Positions 54,160 to 56,868 of a stretch of DNA of 56,868 nucleotides are shown piece by piece. A program made the position numbers and the translations under genes. Every line of letters starts with the position of its first letter. Within the stretch, counting starts at the first letter, position 1. Under the pieces are notes generated by a model. It saw only the letters and a program-made list of their open reading frames with translations. It made no database searches and was not told the origin of the DNA. Origin of the DNA: Bacteroidales bacterium (lineage in GTDB: Bacteria > Bacteroidota > Bacteroidia > Bacteroidales > UBA932); NCBI GenBank assembly GCA_023667095.1, contig JAMPAT010000024.1:1-56868 (forward strand), in the 5' to 3' direction.

Positions 54160-54170
54160 GGCACTTGTAT

Positions 54171-54209
54171 TCCCCAGGAACTGTCGCTTACGGTCCTGGG
54201 GATTTTTTT
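54171..54209 (+). terminator. terminator of the alpha-galactosidase gene
   Basis: A 9-bp stem TCCCCAGGA/TCCTGGGGA (54171-54179 with 54194-54202), loop 14 bases, followed by seven T. Twelve bases past the stop codon. Confidence 0.9.
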
Positions 54210-54230
54210 AGGATTTGCATATAGTCAATT

Positions 54231-54815
54231 ATGGAAGATAGACTGAGGAAACAACTGGATTTTATCCTTGAGATAGACAAGGAGAAGAACATATTTCGCC
54301 AGACGCATCTGTCGGGCGGAGGACGGCGCGAAAATGATGCTGAACACGCATGGCATATGGCGATAATGGCATACCTGCTCAAGGACTATGCGGATGAAAA
54401 GGTGGATATTGCCAAGGTTATGATCATGTGCCTGGTACATGATATTGTGGAGATAGAAGCCGGGGACACATACGCCTATGATGAGCAGGGACAGAAGACG
54501 CAGAAGTCCCGTGAGGATGCGGCCAAGATACATCTGTTCGGGATGCTTCCCGATGACCAGAGGGAGGAGATGATAGCATTGTTCGATGAGTTTGAGGAAA
54601 ATCTGACCCCGGAGGCCAGGTTCGCGCATGTCATGGATAATCTCCAGCCGCTTATGCTGAACAACAGCAATGACGGTGCCGACTGGAAGGAGCACGGGGT
54701 CTCTGCAGAGCAGGTTTATGTACGCCAGCGCAAGGCAGCCCTCGGTTCTAGCCGTCTCTTTGAAGTAATAGACGGAATCATCAGGGACAATATCAGACGC
54801 GGTAACCTGAAGTGA
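54231..54815 (+). CDS. HD domain phosphohydrolase (YfbR/HDDC2-like)
   Basis: A 194-residue HD-superfamily protein. The metal site is His39 (DAEHAWHMA) with the His70-Asp71 pair (CLVHDIVEIE) and a downstream Asp in HVMDNLQPL. This is the layout of 5'-deoxynucleotidase YfbR and human HDDC2, which dephosphorylate nucleoside monophosphates. The Glu pair in VEIEAGD is also characteristic. It stands alone after the terminator. Confidence 0.85.
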   Translation: MEDRLRKQLDFILEIDKEKNIFRQTHLSGGGRRENDAEHAWHMAIMAYLLKDYADEKVDIAKVMIMCLVHDIVEIEAGDTYAYDEQGQKTQKSREDAAKIHLFGMLPDDQREEMIALFDEFEENLTPEARFAHVMDNLQPLMLNNSNDGADWKEHGVSAEQVYVRQRKAALGSSRLFEVIDGIIRDNIRRGNLK

Positions 54816-54892
54816 CTTGACCTGGCTCCTGAGGGGGTAAATGACCTTGCGAAATTGCCGTGTCGTGCGGGTGCAGCAATAAGAAAAAAGTG

Positions 54893-54900
54893 TATATTTG
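54893..54900 (+). promoter_or_regulatory. -7 element for the small lipoprotein-like gene
   Basis: TATATTTG matches the consensus. It ends only 13 bases before the first possible start (TTG 54914), leaving almost no leader. Confidence 0.45.
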
Positions 54901-54913
54901 TTGTTTCTAAAGT

Positions 54914-55279
54914 TTGTTGTCCTGTGGCAGTGCTGTGAATAACCCATCGCAGGCACTTGATTCATTTGTGGACAATATGGAACTCAAGTGTGACTCATAT
55001 TCGTCCGAAGACTGGCAGGAATGTGAGAGGCAGTATGAAAAGCTGGTCGAGAAATTCAGCAGTTCAGACAGGGAGTATACTGAGGCTGAAAAGCAGATGG
55101 CTGCACGCGCGATGGGCAGATACCATGCTTTGCTTATAAGGCATGGGATAGAGCAGTCTGTCTCATTCTTCCAGGAGCTTGGCTCCATCTTGTCTTCATA
55201 CCTGGAGGGCTTGTCAAATGGTTTTGATGAAAGTGCTTCAGAACTTGAAAAACTGTTTGAAGGGAAATCTGCGGAATAG
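54914..55279 (+). CDS. DUF6565-like lipoprotein or truncated derivative
   Basis: A helical, acidic 121-residue frame. The body (DSFVDNMELKCDSYSSEDWQ, YTEAEKQMAARAMGRY, a C-terminal ELEKLFEGKSAE) follows the pattern of a Bacteroidales lipoprotein family I recall as DUF6565. LLSCGS at the extreme N-terminus looks like a lipobox, but a TAA at 54908 leaves no room for the preceding signal peptide, and only TTG starts are available. Either the promoter-proximal part was lost, or translation begins further down. Function unknown. Confidence 0.45.
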   Translation: MLSCGSAVNNPSQALDSFVDNMELKCDSYSSEDWQECERQYEKLVEKFSSSDREYTEAEKQMAARAMGRYHALLIRHGIEQSVSFFQELGSILSSYLEGLSNGFDESASELEKLFEGKSAE

Positions 55280-55432
55280 TGCCGGCATGGCGTTGCAGCC
55301 GGGCTTCCTGTTGTCTGATAGGGCATGTCTGCTCTTTGGCAAAGGAAACCTGGTCGCTTAATCCCGTACTTGATATATTGGGATGTCTCCGGTTACATTG
55401 GAATATTTTCAGTTATATAAAGGCATATAGTT

Positions 55433-55780
55433 ATGGTAAATAATAGATTGGTTACATCAGCAGTCACGTTCCTTAAACCAATAAAGAACGTGACGATGGA
55501 CATGGCATCAATCCGTGCGTGGCGACGTATTCAAGAAAAACGCGTGTGGCGTAATCGCATAAAGTATTATGCCAATTATGATGAGAGAATCACTGACGAG
55601 GCGACAGGGCTTCCTGTTGTCAGGCGTGACTGGAAAGAGTACCGCAAGGAAAAGTGGATGCTGAAGCTTAAGGATACTGCAACAATCTGCAGCTGCTGGA
55701 TGTGCAGAAACTACCTCTACGACCGCAGGGAATACAGACGCTATACGTTCCGCATCCTGCGTGAACAGACAGAAGACTAA
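55433..55780 (+). CDS. hypothetical basic protein with CxxC motif, 115 aa
   Basis: A small, very basic and aromatic protein (many Arg, Trp, Tyr) with CSCWMC near residue 88, which could bind a metal. ATG at 55433, and a perfect terminator 10 bases after its stop, so it is a genuine transcription unit. No known family; the charge suggests nucleic-acid binding. Confidence 0.6.
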   Translation: MVNNRLVTSAVTFLKPIKNVTMDMASIRAWRRIQEKRVWRNRIKYYANYDERITDEATGLPVVRRDWKEYRKEKWMLKLKDTATICSCWMCRNYLYDRREYRRYTFRILREQTED

Positions 55781-55790
55781 TCGACTTGAA

Positions 55791-55836
55791 CTCCACAGCC
55801 TGGCAGCGCATACAGCTCTGGCTGTGGAGTTTTTTT
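55791..55836 (+). terminator. strong intrinsic terminator
   Basis: A 10-bp perfect stem CTCCACAGCC/GGCTGTGGAG (55791-55800 with 55820-55829), followed by seven T. It follows the small basic protein gene. Confidence 0.92.
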
Positions 55837-56035
55837 AGTGCTCGTCTGGTAAGCATCTTCTCCGTTGGCAGTGTCCGGATAGGGAAAGGTGCGCCGGCTC
55901 TGACTCAGCCATCTCTTTTTCCCTCTTTTAGCTTTACTTTAATGAACGTATATGCGAATACGGGGATAAAGTTGTTTTTGCTTTTGACAAGCAAAATTCA
56001 TTCTCTGATATGATGTGTGAATGAGGATTTGTTTG

Positions 56036-56043
56036 TATCTTTG
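56036..56043 (+). promoter_or_regulatory. -7 element of the hipBA operon
   Basis: TATCTTTG matches TAnnTTTG and lies 44 bases before the hipB start. HipB-type proteins usually repress this promoter. Confidence 0.5.
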
Positions 56044-56086
56044 TAATGAATAATATTTTGGTTGTAAATTTGATTTTTGAGATAAT

Positions 56087-56404
56087 ATGAACAATATATT
56101 AGCGTTTAATGTTGTCAATCCGAGCGAGGTTGCATTGCAGATAGCATCAAGGGTTAAGGCAAGGCGGCTTGAACTGGATTTGACACAGGAGGGGTTGGCT
56201 ACAAGAGCTGGGGTCAAGTTTGCCACATATCGTAGATTTGAGCAGACAGGAGAAATCTCGCTGAAGGGATTGCTTCAAGTCGGATTTGCCTTGAATGCGC
56301 TTTCTGAATTTGATGCTCTTTTTGCGCAAAGACAATATCAATCATTGGATGATGTACTGAAAGAACAAGGTGTTACCCGTAAAAGAGGAAAGAAAAATAT
56401 TTAG
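56087..56404 (+). CDS. hipB: HipB-like XRE-family antitoxin
   Basis: A 105-residue helix-turn-helix protein (residues 17-70: ASRVKARRLELDLTQEGLAT, then RAGVKFATYRRFEQTGEI). The C-terminal tail is basic. It is followed by a HipA-type kinase gene, the standard hipBA order, so it should repress the operon and neutralise the kinase. Symbol given by context and domain; sequence identity to the E. coli protein is not claimed. Confidence 0.8.
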   Translation: MNNILAFNVVNPSEVALQIASRVKARRLELDLTQEGLATRAGVKFATYRRFEQTGEISLKGLLQVGFALNALSEFDALFAQRQYQSLDDVLKEQGVTRKRGKKNI

Positions 56405-56467
56405 ATTAAGCTGAGAGCAGAACGAGCTTGCTTGTTTTGCGAGGCGAAGAAATATATGTGAAAACAA

Positions 56468-56868
56468 ATGAATAGTATAAAGCAGATAGAGGTAATATAT
56501 GATAATAGACTGGTTGGCAGATTGGCTTTAACCAAAGAGAGTTTATGTGCATTTGAATATTCAGCAGAGTGGCTCAATTCAGGTTTTTCCATATCTCCGT
56601 TTGAGTTACCATTGCGTAGTGGGGTATTTATAGCAAAACCTCGTCCGTTTGATGGTGGATTCGGTGTTTTTGATGATTGTTTGCCTGATGGGTGGGGATT
56701 GCTAATTCTTGATAGATACCTGCAGCGTAACGGGGTCAATCCACGAACATTGTCACTACTTGACCGTCTTGCGTTGGTCGGTTCCACTGGACGCGGGGCA
56801 TTGGAATTTCGTCCAGACAAGAGTGTTGTATCAAAGCAAGAGTACGCAGATTTTGAAAAATTGGCATT
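56468..56868 (+). CDS. hipA: HipA-type serine/threonine kinase toxin, 5' part only
   Basis: From the ATG at 56468 the frame stays open to the window edge (133 codons visible). It encodes the HipA N-terminal subdomain (MNSIKQIEVIYDNRLVGRLA) and the start of the kinase fold with FDDCLPDGWGLLILDRYL and LALVGSTGRGALEF. In full-length enzymes these precede the catalytic part, which is outside the window. HipA toxins phosphorylate a tRNA synthetase and induce dormancy. It follows hipB by 63 bases. Confidence 0.88.
   Translation, partial: MNSIKQIEVIYDNRLVGRLALTKESLCAFEYSAEWLNSGFSISPFELPLRSGVFIAKPRPFDGGFGVFDDCLPDGWGLLILDRYLQRNGVNPRTLSLLDRLALVGSTGRGALEFRPDKSVVSKQEYADFEKLA

Overview
The window looks like a Bacteroidota (Bacteroidales) chromosome. 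Upstream of many genes the -7 element reads TAnnTTTG, Shine-Dalgarno sequences are weak or absent, and the families present (GGGtGRT protein, BACON, FISUMP, BspA-type LRR, GH92, DUF6565-like) are typical of that phylum. The genus cannot be fixed from sequence alone.

Layout. 1-1000: debris, namely a truncated thioredoxin, a coding remnant and one small unknown gene. 1110-15230: mostly core metabolism, with an M16 peptidase, a short LysR regulator, a secreted esterase, pyruvate:ferredoxin oxidoreductase (nifJ), fabD, tRNA-Arg(CCG), a fucose-isomerase-like protein, an Fe-S scaffold-like protein and its GGGtGRT partner, then gene remnants. 15440-15715: a strongly structured RNA candidate, possibly 6S-like. 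15802-39025: a large island of signalling and conflict-type genes. 39345-40148: a collapsed IS element. 40503-43276: small defence or toxin-antitoxin modules (AbiE type IV, an S1-domain protein, MNT/HEPN). 43562-45831: a GH92 alpha-mannosidase pseudogene. 45870-47765: a nested 84/168-bp tandem repeat array. 47973-56868: a MATE exporter, a beta-barrel protein, a histidine/aromatic ammonia-lyase, a GH36 alpha-galactosidase, an HD hydrolase, small genes, and hipB with the start of hipA.

The island is the most interesting part. It opens with a CASTOR/POLLUX-like ion channel carrying a C-terminal RyR domain, then an ECF sigma factor, a predicted anti-sigma/C39-peptidase/RyR/zinc-ribbon fusion, an M48 protease with zinc ribbon, and four small proteins. 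It continues with a TIR-TM-FGE-sulfatase receptor-like protein, secreted FGE-sulfatase, BACON and LRR lipoproteins, a second TIR-TM protein, a TPR-like membrane protein, a chimeric TIR fragment, a transglutaminase-kinase-TIR fusion, a TIR-TM-PDZ protein and a PrsW protease fused to a third RyR domain. A TIR-TM-FISUMP protein faces it from the other strand. Five complete TIR domains each keep a candidate catalytic Glu. My inference is an envelope-spanning surveillance or signalling system: TIR enzymes would make an NAD-derived signal, RyR domains on the channel and proteases would read it, and regulated proteolysis would release the sigma factor. The domains are read from sequence; the circuit is a hypothesis. 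The middle (about 22.2-35.2 kb) is visibly more AT-rich than the two ends, which suggests that an older operon received an insertion.
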